A DNA stretch of 64,000 bases from Nocardia abscessus (GTDB lineage: Bacteria > Actinomycetota > Actinomycetes > Mycobacteriales > Mycobacteriaceae), in NCBI RefSeq assembly GCF_015477775.1, contig NZ_JADLQO010000006.1, positions 310,001 through 374,000 of the forward strand, given 5' to 3'. The notes beneath the pieces were generated by a model. The model had not been told where the DNA came from and did not search any database. It worked only from the letters and a program-made list of their open reading frames with translations. The stretch's first letter is position 1, and each line of letters begins with the position of its first letter. Positions 7,566 through 16,260 of the stretch are shown here, piece after piece. Made by a program: the position numbers and the translations under genes.

Positions 7566-7764
7566 TGTCGGTGCGCCGAATGGGTGACTCTACTGGCGTG
7601 AGTCCGCGAGTGGGAACTGTTCGATCGCCCATTCCGGCGGCGTGTCGGCGGTCGCGGGGTTCGGTGGCCCGAGCGTGGCGGATGTAGAAAAGCCCAGGCC
7701 AGGGTGGGTGGTGGGCGGCGAGTCGGCGGGACTTGGGTGATGAAACGGATGACAATGCCGGGTT

Positions 7765-9924
7765 ATGACGGCTACGGTCGGCGGGTTGCGAAATCGGCGG
7801 GCGGACGGGGTGGGCGGCGCGTCGGATCAGGAGGGATTTCGGCCGGATATCGAGGGAATGCGGGCGGTTGCCGTAGCGGCTGTCGTGCTTTTTCATGCGG
7901 GTGTGCCGGGGGTCGGGGGTGGATTCGTCGGTGTCGATGTATTTTTCGTTATTTCCGGCTTTCTCATCACCGGAATACTCTGCCGTGCGGCGGTGGCCAC
8001 CGGCACCGTCGGGCTGGTGCGGTTCTACGGAGCGCGTGCACGTCGGCTGCTGCCCGCGGCGGGGGTCGTACTGGTCGCCACGGCGATCGCCGCGGCCGCG
8101 TTGTTGCCGCCGTTGCAGGCTCGCGAAGTCCTCGTCGACGGGATCGCCTGCGCGCTGTATGCCGGGAACTACCGCTTCGCGCTGCACGGCACCGACTACC
8201 TGGCCGCCGATGCGCCGCCCTCGCCGTTTCAGCACTTCTGGTCGCTCGGCGTGGAGGAGCAGTTCTATCTGGTGTGGCCCGCGCTGGTGATCGCGACGAC
8301 CTGGCTGGTGCGGCGGCGACGAGGCGGTTCGACCGGGCCGCTGCCGTACCTGGTCGTTCTCGGGGTGGTCGCCGCGCTCTCCTTCGCGGTCTCGCTGATC
8401 TGGACGCAGACGCTGCCGCCGTGGGCGTTCTTCTCGCTCCCTGCCAGGGCTTGGGAGCTGGCGGTAGGTGGCGTGGTCGCGCTGACCGCCGTCGTGTGGT
8501 CCCGGCTGCCGGAGGGCGTAGCCGCCGTCGCGGGATGGGCCGGGCTGGGTTCGATCCTCGCGGCCTGCGTTCACTTCGACGAGAACCTGCCGTACCCGGG
8601 CACCGCGGCGCTGCTGCCCGTGCTGGGCACGGTCCTGGTGATCGGATCCGGCTGCGCCCGCGCGCGATTCGGTGTCGGCCGCGTTCTGGCGGTGCCCGAG
8701 CTGCGGGCGATCGGCAGAGTGTCCTACGCCTGGTACCTCTGGCACTGGCCGGTGCTGGTGCTGGCGCCACACGTGCTCGGCCGCCCGCTCGGGTCGGTCG
8801 GCGCAGTGGGCGCGGTCGCCATGGCCTGCGGACTCGCCATGCTCACCCAGCGGCTGGTCGAGGATCCGGTTCGCTTCGCCGTCCGGTTGCGAAGTTCGGC
8901 CCGGCTCAGCCTCACCTGTGGCGGCGCGAGCACCGCGATCGCGATCTGCGTGGCGCTGGCGCTGCTCACGGTGGTGTCCGCCCCGGTCGGCCGCGGCGCG
9001 GCGGCGCAGCGGCTCACACTCACACCGGTGGCACCGGCCACCCCGGCCACCGACCCCTATGACGACGTGATCCGGCAGTTGACGGCGCAAACCCGGTCGG
9101 CCGTCGCCGCCTCCGCCGAAGTTCGCGACGTTCCCGTCAACCTCACTCCCTCGCTCGCCCATGCGCGTGGCGACCGGGCGGAGGTGTTCGACAACGGTTG
9201 CGTCCGGTCCTGGCACGAAGTGGGTCAGGCCGAGTGCGCCTCCGGCGATCCGGACTCGGCCACCACGGTGGCCTTGGTCGGCGATTCGCACGCGGCGATG
9301 TGGCAGCCGGCGTTCGAGCAGATCGCCGTATCGCGCCACTGGCGGCTGGAGACCATGGCGAAAGTCACCTGTCCACTGTTCGACCTGCCGATCACCAGTC
9401 CCTATCTGGGCCGCGCGTACACCGAATGCGAGCGGTGGCGTGGACAGATCCTGACCCGGCTGCGGCACGAGCGCCCCCGCCTGATCGTGGTGGGTATGTC
9501 GCGGCGCTACGGCGGAGACTTCGGCTTCGTGTCCTACGACCAGGCGTGGATCGACAGCCTGCACCGCTTGGTCGCCCAGCTGAGCGCGACCGGGTCGGCT
9601 GTCCTCGTGCTCGGCGGGATCCCCGACCCCCATGCCACCGTGCCCGCGTGCGTGGCCGAGCATATCGGCGACGCCTCGGCCTGCGCTCCCGCGCGTTCGG
9701 TCGCGGTGGACGACGCGGGCATCGCGGCCGAGCATGCGGCGGTGACGGCAGGCGGCGGGCAGTACGCCGACTTGACGGCGCTGTTCTGCACCGCCGCTCG
9801 CTGCCCCGTCATCGTCGGGAACAACCTCGTCTACCGTGACGACAACCACCTCACGATCAGTTACGCGCAGACCCTCGGGCCGGTGATCGGCGCGCTCGCC
9901 GAACGCGCGCTGAGCCACGGCTGA
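7765..9924 (+). CDS. Acyltransferase-3 family membrane protein with C-terminal SGNH domain (OafA-like)
   Basis: The 719-residue protein has two parts. Residues about 25-385 form a multi-pass acyltransferase-3 domain, opening with RPDIEGMRAVAVAAVVLFHAG and GGFVGVDVFFVISGFLITG and containing FWSLGVEEQFYLVWP. Residues about 470-715 form a periplasm-facing SGNH hydrolase-like domain with the nucleophile block VALVGDSHAAMWQ and a late Asp-Asp-Asn-His pair. Such fusions O-acetylate or otherwise acylate cell-envelope sugars, moving the acyl group across the membrane. The acceptor is unknown; arabinogalactan, lipoglycans or a secreted glycan are all possible. The ATG at 7765 leaves an N-terminal Gly/Arg-rich tail, and a later start at Met32 cannot be excluded. 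Confidence 0.92.
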   Translation: MTATVGGLRNRRADGVGGASDQEGFRPDIEGMRAVAVAAVVLFHAGVPGVGGGFVGVDVFFVISGFLITGILCRAAVATGTVGLVRFYGARARRLLPAAGVVLVATAIAAAALLPPLQAREVLVDGIACALYAGNYRFALHGTDYLAADAPPSPFQHFWSLGVEEQFYLVWPALVIATTWLVRRRRGGSTGPLPYLVVLGVVAALSFAVSLIWTQTLPPWAFFSLPARAWELAVGGVVALTAVVWSRLPEGVAAVAGWAGLGSILAACVHFDENLPYPGTAALLPVLGTVLVIGSGCARARFGVGRVLAVPELRAIGRVSYAWYLWHWPVLVLAPHVLGRPLGSVGAVGAVAMACGLAMLTQRLVEDPVRFAVRLRSSARLSLTCGGASTAIAICVALALLTVVSAPVGRGAAAQRLTLTPVAPATPATDPYDDVIRQLTAQTRSAVAASAEVRDVPVNLTPSLAHARGDRAEVFDNGCVRSWHEVGQAECASGDPDSATTVALVGDSHAAMWQPAFEQIAVSRHWRLETMAKVTCPLFDLPITSPYLGRAYTECERWRGQILTRLRHERPRLIVVGMSRRYGGDFGFVSYDQAWIDSLHRLVAQLSATGSAVLVLGGIPDPHATVPACVAEHIGDASACAPARSVAVDDAGIAAEHAAVTAGGGQYADLTALFCTAARCPVIVGNNLVYRDDNHLTISYAQTLGPVIGALAERALSHG

Positions 9925-10070
9925 GCCGGCCCGTCCAGGGGCGGTGGGAAGACATCGCGCCCCTGTGGCGTTGCACCCGGTCGCGCCCGCGCCCTGCGGG
10001 AAGGCCCGGTAACCTGCGGGTTGTCGGAGGGGTCGGGGAGAATGGCGGGGAATCTATCGGAGGAGGGACT

Positions 10071-11729
10071 GTGAACGACGGTCCGCTGATCGTGCAGAGT
10101 GACAAAACGCTGTTGCTGGAGGTCGACCACGAGTCGGCCGACGCGGCGCGGCAGGCGATCGCGCCGTTCGCCGAGCTGGAGCGGGCGCCCGAGCATGTGC
10201 ACACCTATCGGGTGACCCCGCTGGCGCTGTGGAACGCGCGGGCGGCCGGGCACGATGCCGAGCAGGTGGTGGACGCGCTGGTCAGCTTCTCCCGGTACGC
10301 GGTCCCGCAGCCGTTGCTGGTCGACGTGGTGGACACCATGGCCCGCTACGGCAGGTTGCAGCTGGTCAAGCATCCCGCGCACGGGTTGACGCTGGTCAGC
10401 CTGGATCGCGCGGTGCTGGAGGAGGTGCTCCGGCACAAGAAGATCGCCCCGATGCTCGGCGCGCGCATCGACGACGACACGGTGGTGGTGCACCCGTCCG
10501 AGCGCGGCCGGATCAAGCAGATGCTGCTGAAGATCGGCTGGCCGGCCGAGGACCTCGCGGGCTACGTCGACGGCGAGGCGCACTCGATCGAGCTCGACTA
10601 CGCGACCGACGGCTGGCATCTGCGCGACTACCAGCAGATGGCCGCCGACTCGTTCTGGGCGGGCGGCTCCGGGGTGGTGGTGCTGCCCTGCGGCGCGGGC
10701 AAGACGATGGTCGGCGCCGCGGCGATGGCCAAGGCGAAGGCGACCACGCTGATCCTGGTCACCAACACGGTGGCGGGCAGGCAGTGGCGGCGCGAACTGC
10801 TCGCGCGCACCTCGCTCACCGAAGACGAGATCGGCGAGTACTCCGGAGAACGCAAGGAGATCCGCCCGGTCACCATCGCCACCTACCAGGTGATCACCCG
10901 CCGCACCAAAGGCGAGTACAAGCACCTGGAGCTGTTCGACAGCCGCGACTGGGGGCTGGTCATCTACGACGAGGTGCACCTGCTGCCCGCCCCGGTCTTC
11001 CGGATGACCGCCGATCTGCAGTCCCGGCGCAGGCTCGGCCTGACCGCCACGCTGGTGCGCGAGGACGGCCGCGAGGGCGACGTGTTCTCCCTGATCGGCC
11101 CGAAGCGCTACGACGCGCCGTGGAAGGACATCGAGGCCCAGGGGTGGATCGCCCCTGCCGAATGCATCGAGGTCCGGGTGACGCTGACCGATGCGGAGCG
11201 GATGACCTATGCCACCGCCGAGCCGGAGGAGCGCTACAAGCTGTGTTCCACCGCGCACACCAAAATCGCCGTGGTCGAGTCGATTCTGGCCCAGCACCAG
11301 GACGCGCCCACCCTGGTCATCGGCGCCTACCTCGACCAGTTGGACGAACTCGGGGCCGCGCTCGACGCCCCGGTGATCCAGGGTTCGACGAAGACCAAGG
11401 AGCGCGAGGAACTCTTCGACGCGTTTCGGCGCGGCGAGATCCCGGTGCTGGTGGTGAGCAAGGTGGCGAATTTCTCCATCGATTTGCCGGAAGCATCCGT
11501 GGCCGTGCAGGTTTCGGGTACCTTCGGCTCTCGACAGGAGGAGGCGCAGCGCCTCGGCCGGCTGCTGCGCCCGAAACAGGACGGGGGCCAGGCCCATTTC
11601 TACTCCGTGGTCGCGCGCGACACCCTCGACGCCGAATACGCTGCTCATCGCCAGCGTTTTCTCGCCGAACAGGGGTATGCCTACCGCATCACGGATGCCG
11701 ACGACTTGCTCGGCCCCGCCATCGGATAA
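10071..11729 (+). CDS. XPB/Ssl2-like DNA helicase (Rv0861c/ErcC3 type)
   Basis: The 552-residue superfamily 2 helicase unwinds DNA 3' to 5' and is thought to act in DNA repair. An N-terminal domain (about 1-180) precedes the helicase core: Walker A Gly-Ala-Gly-Lys-Thr at 208-212, DEVH at 300-303, TAT at 325-327, the XPB-specific Arg-Glu-Asp at 330-332, and QRLGRLLRP in motif VI near residue 497. The length matches bacterial XPB (about 540-550). The GTG at 10071 follows GGAGGAGG. In mycobacteria the Rv0862c-like WYL protein is adjacent; here it is at 16261-18555 on the other strand with five genes between. Its exact repair pathway in bacteria is unsettled. Confidence 0.95.
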   Translation: MNDGPLIVQSDKTLLLEVDHESADAARQAIAPFAELERAPEHVHTYRVTPLALWNARAAGHDAEQVVDALVSFSRYAVPQPLLVDVVDTMARYGRLQLVKHPAHGLTLVSLDRAVLEEVLRHKKIAPMLGARIDDDTVVVHPSERGRIKQMLLKIGWPAEDLAGYVDGEAHSIELDYATDGWHLRDYQQMAADSFWAGGSGVVVLPCGAGKTMVGAAAMAKAKATTLILVTNTVAGRQWRRELLARTSLTEDEIGEYSGERKEIRPVTIATYQVITRRTKGEYKHLELFDSRDWGLVIYDEVHLLPAPVFRMTADLQSRRRLGLTATLVREDGREGDVFSLIGPKRYDAPWKDIEAQGWIAPAECIEVRVTLTDAERMTYATAEPEERYKLCSTAHTKIAVVESILAQHQDAPTLVIGAYLDQLDELGAALDAPVIQGSTKTKEREELFDAFRRGEIPVLVVSKVANFSIDLPEASVAVQVSGTFGSRQEEAQRLGRLLRPKQDGGQAHFYSVVARDTLDAEYAAHRQRFLAEQGYAYRITDADDLLGPAIG

Positions 11730-11770
11730 GCGGAGGCATTTCCTCCGCAAGCTGTGCTAGGAATGAGGGC

Positions 11771-12439
11771 GTGCGACACTTCGAATTCGCGGTGGACCGC
11801 GAACACGCCCACGCGGTGAACGAAGTCTTCGCCGATCTTCGCCGCCTGCGTGTCATGGCGATCGCCGCCGCGGTCGTCGCGGCGACCGGAACGGCGTTCC
11901 TGATCTGGCTGAACCACACCTGGGCGTATCTGCTCGCGGTTGCCTTCGCGCTCGGCGCGGTGACGGCGCTGTGGGTGGCCCTGTGGACGCCATGGCATTC
12001 CAGCATCGAGAAGCTGTACGCGGACGGAGAGCTTGTCCCCGCGGTGGTCTCGGAGGTGCGTCCGTCCGGTGTGGTGCTGCTCGCCCTGGTCGACGTCTCC
12101 ACACCGGAGGAGGGCGACCGGCGCTATGCCTTGGTGACCCGGAAGGTCGGTGTCCTCCCGGTCCACGAGGCCAAGGTGGGGGAGCGAGTGCCGTCGGTCG
12201 CGGTGCGTACCGACCGGGCGCCGCGGCCGGTGGGCGAACGCTGGCAATCGGTGAGTGCCATGCCGATCGCCTGGGGCACCACCGACGGCTCGGTCATCGC
12301 CCGCGCCCGCGCGGCGATCGGCGAGACCGAGTGGCGGTTGCTCACCGACAATCTCGCGCTCGCGGAGAAGGTGCGGCACACCACCACGAAGCGGTTGCTG
12401 CTCGATCCGGACCAGTTGCCCGGCGAACTCGGCACCTGA
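11771..12439 (+). CDS. Two-helix membrane protein of unknown function (DUF3239-like)
   Basis: The 222-residue protein has an amphipathic N-terminus, two adjacent hydrophobic helices at about residues 35-80 (IAAAVVAATGTAFLIW and YLLAVAFALGAVTALWVALW), and a soluble C-terminal domain of about 140 residues starting HSSIEKLYADGELVPAVVSE. I recall similar architecture under the name DUF3239 in corynebacteria and nocardiae, but the match is from memory. The GTG at 11771 is used; it lies 41 bases after the XPB stop, so cotranscription is plausible. No catalytic motif is seen. The soluble domain would face the cytosol if both helices form a hairpin. Confidence 0.75.
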   Translation: MRHFEFAVDREHAHAVNEVFADLRRLRVMAIAAAVVAATGTAFLIWLNHTWAYLLAVAFALGAVTALWVALWTPWHSSIEKLYADGELVPAVVSEVRPSGVVLLALVDVSTPEEGDRRYALVTRKVGVLPVHEAKVGERVPSVAVRTDRAPRPVGERWQSVSAMPIAWGTTDGSVIARARAAIGETEWRLLTDNLALAEKVRHTTTKRLLLDPDQLPGELGT

Positions 12440-12491
12440 ATCCGGCTGCGAACGCACGCTTCCCGGTCGCGCGCACGCCTACACTCGAAGG

Positions 12492-13130
12492 ATGGTTCCA
12501 GCGTCCAACCTGCTGGCATTCGTCGCAGCCGCGGTAGTCATCATCGTCGTGCCCGGTCCCGGCGTGCTGTTCACCGTCGGTCGTGCGCTCACCCTCGGTC
12601 GTCGCGCGGCATTGCTCTCGGTGCTCGGGCACGCCGCGGGCGTCTACGCCGCCTTGGTCCTGGTCGCGATCGGGCTGGGCGCCTTGCTCACGACGTCGGC
12701 GCTGGCGCTCACCGTGGTGAAGTTCGCGGGCGCGCTGTATCTGATGTATCTGGGAATTCAAGCTATTCGCCAGCGCTCGGCGTTGCGCGAGGCGCTCGGC
12801 GCCCCCGTCGAGCCGACGCCCCATGCGCGTGTGCTGCGTCAGAGCGCGATCGTTGGGCTCACCAACCCCAAAGCGATCGTGTTCTTCTCCGCGGTACTAC
12901 CGCACTTCGCCGAGCCGGCGGCGGGTTCCCTGTCCTGGCAGTTCCTGGTGCTCGGCACCGTCTTCCTCGCGATCGCGCTGGTCTCCGACAGCGCGTGGGC
13001 GCTGCTGGCCGCCTCGGCGAGGTCCTGGTTCGCCAAGTCGCCGCGCAGGCTGGAGGCGGTCGGTGGTGCGGGCGGGGTGATGATCCTCGGTGTCGGCGCG
13101 TCGGTGGCGCTCACCGGCAGCGGCGACTGA
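12492..13130 (+). CDS. LysE/RhtB-family exporter, second copy
   Basis: The 212-residue protein has six predicted membrane segments. Family marks are VVPGPGVLFTVGRALTLGRRA at the N-terminus and VGLTNPKAIVFFSAVLPHF after the central loop. It would export amino acids or small related metabolites. ATG 12492 is chosen because the hydrophobic helix starts seven residues in; the frame upstream is Arg/Ser-rich and lies inside the previous gene. The gene follows the membrane protein at 11771 by 52 bases on the same strand. Compared with the copy at 6653-7288, the first motif has an extra Val-Pro and the loops differ, so these are paralogues of different branches rather than a recent duplication. Confidence 0.88.
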   Translation: MVPASNLLAFVAAAVVIIVVPGPGVLFTVGRALTLGRRAALLSVLGHAAGVYAALVLVAIGLGALLTTSALALTVVKFAGALYLMYLGIQAIRQRSALREALGAPVEPTPHARVLRQSAIVGLTNPKAIVFFSAVLPHFAEPAAGSLSWQFLVLGTVFLAIALVSDSAWALLAASARSWFAKSPRRLEAVGGAGGVMILGVGASVALTGSGD

Positions 13131-13202
13131 AGCCGCTACCATCCAGCGAGGTCGGTGCGCCGGTACCGGCACGAGGTGGGGTGGAGAGGGGTGGTCGTTC
13201 GC

Positions 13203-14612
13203 ATGAGGTTGTCCGGCCGGATGTGCGCCGCGGTCGCGTGTGTGTTCGTCGCGGTGCCGTGGTCACCCGCGAACGCCGAACCGCCCGCGGACCCGCTCGT
13301 CGGCGCGCCGGGCCTGGGCGATCCGTACTACCCGCTGGACGGCAACGGCGGCTATGACGTCCGGCACTACGACATCGCCATCGATTACGACCCGCCGAGC
13401 CGCCGGCTCGCGGGCACTGCGACGATCGCCGCCGCCGCCACCCAGGCTCTGCGCGTGTTCAACCTGGACTTCGCGGGACCGGAGGTGCGGATGGTGTCCG
13501 TGAACCACCTCCCTGCCGCATTCGACCGCAACGGCGAGCACGAGTTGACGGTGACGCCGATGCTCCCCCTGCTGCCCGGGGTGCCGTTCACGGTCACCGT
13601 CGACTACGCGGGCCCGGCCTTGAACACCGAAGGCGAGGGATGGACGTTCGCGCCCAGCGGCGGCGCTTTCGTCGCGGGCGAGCCGCACTCGGCGACCAGC
13701 TGGTATCCGCTCAACGACACCCCGCTGGACAAAGCCACGTTCACGCTGAACGCCACCGTTCCCGCGGAGTGGGAGGTGGTGTCCAACGGTGTGCGAACCG
13801 AAAACGTGGTGCGCGACGACAAGCGGACGGTCCGTTGGGCCAGCGCCGAGCCGGTGCTCGGCTACCTGACCACCGTCGCGATCGACAAGTTCGACTACCT
13901 CGAGCAGCGCAGGGCCGACGGCACTCCGCTGATCAGCGCGTTCGCGCCGAATGCGGACAGTCGCCACCGCGAGCTCGAACAGCGCCTGCCGGAGATCCTG
14001 GACTTCTCCGAACAGCTCTACGGCCCGTACCCGTTCCAGGCCGCGGGCGGCATCTACTTGGACGCCGACATCACGTTCTCGCTGGAGACCCAGACCCGGC
14101 CGATCTACTCGCCACGGATCGATCTGCAGACGGTGGTCCACGAGATCGCGCACCAGTGGTGGGGCAACTGGGTGTCGGTGCGGAACTGGTCGGACATCTG
14201 CCTGAACGAGTGCTTCGCCAGCTACACCGCCGACTACCTGTGGCCGGAGCGCGTGGAGGGCAAGAACGTCGACGACGACTACCGCAGGACGATCAGCAAG
14301 TACCGCGACAGGCAGAAGTTCTGGGACATCCCGCTGGAGAATCCCGGAGCCGGGAAAGAGTTCACCTCCGTCTACTACCGCGGGCCGCTGTTCCTGCACG
14401 CGCTGCGCAAGCAGATCGGCGAGGAGGTGTTCTTCGCGACCGTCCGGGACTTCCTGGCCGCGCACGCCTACGGCAACGCCTCGATGCCGGAGTTCCGCGC
14501 CTTCGTGCAGTCCAGAACGCCCATGGATCTGACCGGTTTCTTTCATGCGTGGCTGAATACCACCGCGCCGCCGCCGGAGGAGTATTTGTTCCCCGGCGCC
14601 CTGCGCAGCTGA
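13203..14612 (+). CDS. Secreted M1-family zinc metallopeptidase
   Basis: The preprotein of about 469 residues has a Sec signal peptide (basic start, hydrophobic core VACVFVAVPWS, cleavage near Ala-Asn-Ala-Glu) and an M1 peptidase core. The zinc site is complete: His313-Glu-x-x-His317, followed by Glu336 at the correct distance in NWSDICLNECFASY. The gluzincin fold with a beta-rich N-terminal domain (about 40-240) fits aminopeptidase N relatives, but the exopeptidase GAMEN loop is replaced by AGGIYLDAD, so aminopeptidase versus other peptidase activity is open. It is shorter than full aminopeptidase N and lacks the large C-terminal helical domain. ATG 13203 is chosen because the basic residues and hydrophobic core follow directly. 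Confidence 0.9.
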   Translation: MRLSGRMCAAVACVFVAVPWSPANAEPPADPLVGAPGLGDPYYPLDGNGGYDVRHYDIAIDYDPPSRRLAGTATIAAAATQALRVFNLDFAGPEVRMVSVNHLPAAFDRNGEHELTVTPMLPLLPGVPFTVTVDYAGPALNTEGEGWTFAPSGGAFVAGEPHSATSWYPLNDTPLDKATFTLNATVPAEWEVVSNGVRTENVVRDDKRTVRWASAEPVLGYLTTVAIDKFDYLEQRRADGTPLISAFAPNADSRHRELEQRLPEILDFSEQLYGPYPFQAAGGIYLDADITFSLETQTRPIYSPRIDLQTVVHEIAHQWWGNWVSVRNWSDICLNECFASYTADYLWPERVEGKNVDDDYRRTISKYRDRQKFWDIPLENPGAGKEFTSVYYRGPLFLHALRKQIGEEVFFATVRDFLAAHAYGNASMPEFRAFVQSRTPMDLTGFFHAWLNTTAPPPEEYLFPGALRS

Positions 14613-14616
14613 ATCG

Positions 14617-15435
14617 TCAGTCGTTCCCGACGTGCTCCCGAGCCTTCGCCACCCTGCGTTCGGCCCGGTCCAGCTGGCGTTGCGCGGCGTGCAGGTCGTC
14701 CTTGGCCGACCGCTCGGCCGCCTTGCGGAATTGCCGCTGCTGCTCGGCGTGCTCGAGTTCGTCGCGCAGCGCGGCGACGCGTTCTTCGGCACCGGACAGT
14801 TCTTCGGTCGCTTCCTCGAGCGCGGATTGTGCCGAGTCCTTTGCCGCGCGGGCGGATTCGAGCGCCTCCTCGGCGTCGGCCAGCTCGCGGCGCGCGGTGT
14901 CCGCCTGCTGCCGCGCCGCCGCGCGCCGGGGCGACGCGGCCGGTTCGGGCACCGCGAGCAGGTTCGGTCCGCTCGGACCGAAGCCTTCGTAGGTCGCCGC
15001 CGTGGCGAGGGTTCCCGCGCGCAGCCGTTCGGCCACCTCCGGGTCGGCGAGTGCCGCCGTCAACGTCTGGCCGACCTCACGCACGACACCTTCGCCGACC
15101 GGATGCCCTTGCTCGGCGGCGAGCGCGCCCGCCTTCTTGGCGAGCACGTTGACCAGCTGCTGCCGCTGGGCGGTGAGGCCGCGCAGCTGCTCGGCCGAGA
15201 GCTCGCGCTGAGCCGCGGCCAGGGCCGCGCCCAGCCGGAGCAGATCCGCCACGTCGTCTGGCGCCGCGCGGGCCAGTAGGTTCGCCGTCCACGCGGTCAG
15301 GGTTGGTTTGCGCAGCTTGCGGATGGCGGCGGCGAGCTGCTTGTCGCCCGCCTGCTCGGCCGCGGCCGCGCGGGCCGCGACGAACTCGGCGGGCGCCAGC
15401 CCGTACAGGTCGTGCGCGACGTCCTCGACCGTCAT
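14617..15435 (-). CDS. Conserved hypothetical protein with C-terminal coiled coil
   Basis: The 272-residue cytosolic protein has a helical N-terminal domain (DLYGLAPAEFVAARAAAAEQ, then KPTLTAWTANLLAR) and a long Ala/Glu/Arg heptad region from about residue 175 to the end, which should form a coiled coil. The same N-terminal pattern occurs in other actinobacteria as an unnamed family; I cannot assign a function. ATG 15435 is preferred over an earlier start at 15492 because the conserved-looking MTVEDVAHDLYGL block starts there. It converges with the M1 peptidase gene, only four bases apart, and is the sole gene in its unit. Nucleoid or cell-envelope scaffolding roles are possible but unsupported. 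Confidence 0.7.
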   Translation of the reverse strand: MTVEDVAHDLYGLAPAEFVAARAAAAEQAGDKQLAAAIRKLRKPTLTAWTANLLARAAPDDVADLLRLGAALAAAQRELSAEQLRGLTAQRQQLVNVLAKKAGALAAEQGHPVGEGVVREVGQTLTAALADPEVAERLRAGTLATAATYEGFGPSGPNLLAVPEPAASPRRAAARQQADTARRELADAEEALESARAAKDSAQSALEEATEELSGAEERVAALRDELEHAEQQRQFRKAAERSAKDDLHAAQRQLDRAERRVAKAREHVGND

Positions 15436-15529
15436 ACCGACCAAGCGTAACGACCCGGTCTCGGACGACGACACACTCCGCATACCGGACAAGAGTCCAG
15501 TTGGATGAAAATCGCGAAAGGCGTTGCTA

Positions 15530-15619
15530 GTGAATTACTCTGCGTTCCTGTTGCTCGGCCGTCTGCTCCCCAGCATCCTCGGTTACACGCTCATGGGGCT
15601 CTACGGCACGCACATGTAG
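15530..15619 (+). CDS. Putative 29-residue single-span membrane peptide
   Basis: A GTG at 15530 opens a 29-codon frame to TAG 15617-15619. GAAAGG (15516-15521) lies eight bases before it, a good ribosome site. The product has one hydrophobic span (SAFLLLGRLLPSILGYTLMG) with small polar ends, a plausible membrane micropeptide. Codons are GC-rich at the third position, like real genes here. It lies between the divergent coiled-coil gene and the LppU-like lipoprotein gene, 110 bases upstream of the latter. No known family is recognised. Expression is unproven. Confidence 0.45.
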   Translation: MNYSAFLLLGRLLPSILGYTLMGLYGTHM

Positions 15620-15729
15620 CGCGCCGCCCGCTCGGGCTCAGCCGGTTGGCTGATGCGGCCGCTTGGTCCTGCGGGTATCCTCACCGCGTTCACGACCCCG
15701 TGAACGTGTTCGGTGAGAGAGGTTTTCAG

Positions 15730-16260
15730 GTGAAGTTTCCAGGAGCGAGGCTGCTGGCACGGGTCGTGCTCGCCCTCGTCGCGGTGGCCGCGGTGGTGGT
15801 CACGGTGGCCGGCTGTTCGATGATCGGGGACGCGGGCAAGTCGGACACCGCCAAGGCGGAGGTCGGCGACTGCATCAACGTCATCGAGGGCTCGGCGGTC
15901 GATTCCAAGACCGAGCCGGTCGACTGCTCGTCGGACAAGGCCGTGTACAAGATCGCGCAGTCCTACGACAAGAAGACCGACTGCGCCGCCGACTACACCT
16001 CCTATGAGGAGACCCTGGGCGGCGGAACCACCGCGTTCCTGTGCCTGGCGCCCAACTTCAAGGAGGGCAGCTGCTACAACGAGAGCAGCACGACCGGCTA
16101 CAAGCACGTCGACTGCGCGTCCGCGGACGCCACCTTCAAGGTGCTGAAGCGGATCGACGGCCAGGCCGACGAGTTGCTGTGCGACGAGAACGCCGACGGC
16201 TTCCGCCTCATCGAAACCGATCCCAAGGTCACCTTCTGCACGGGCAAGCCGAAGGGCTGA
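15730..16260 (+). CDS. LppU/SCO3897-like lipoprotein
   Basis: The 176-residue protein has a lipoprotein signal: basic start, hydrophobic core (VVLALVAVAAVVVTVAG) and lipobox Val-Ala-Gly-Cys, so it should be anchored to the outer face of the cytoplasmic membrane. The mature part opens with AKAEVGDCINVIEG and has about eight further Cys residues, likely forming disulfides, a pattern I associate with LppU/SCO3897 proteins. No enzyme motif is visible. The GTG at 15730 is chosen because GAGAGAGG sits about ten bases upstream; an earlier in-frame GTG at 15700 lacks this. Its stop codon ends at 16260, directly against the stop codon of the converging gene at 16261. Confidence 0.75.
   Translation: MKFPGARLLARVVLALVAVAAVVVTVAGCSMIGDAGKSDTAKAEVGDCINVIEGSAVDSKTEPVDCSSDKAVYKIAQSYDKKTDCAADYTSYEETLGGGTTAFLCLAPNFKEGSCYNESSTTGYKHVDCASADATFKVLKRIDGQADELLCDENADGFRLIETDPKVTFCTGKPKG

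Noticed and set aside
7342..9918. Very long minus-strand open frame (858 codons) opposite the acyltransferase gene
   Set aside because: Its predicted protein is Arg/Gln/His-rich without domains, as expected from the antisense of a GC-rich gene; the plus-strand protein has complete family motifs.
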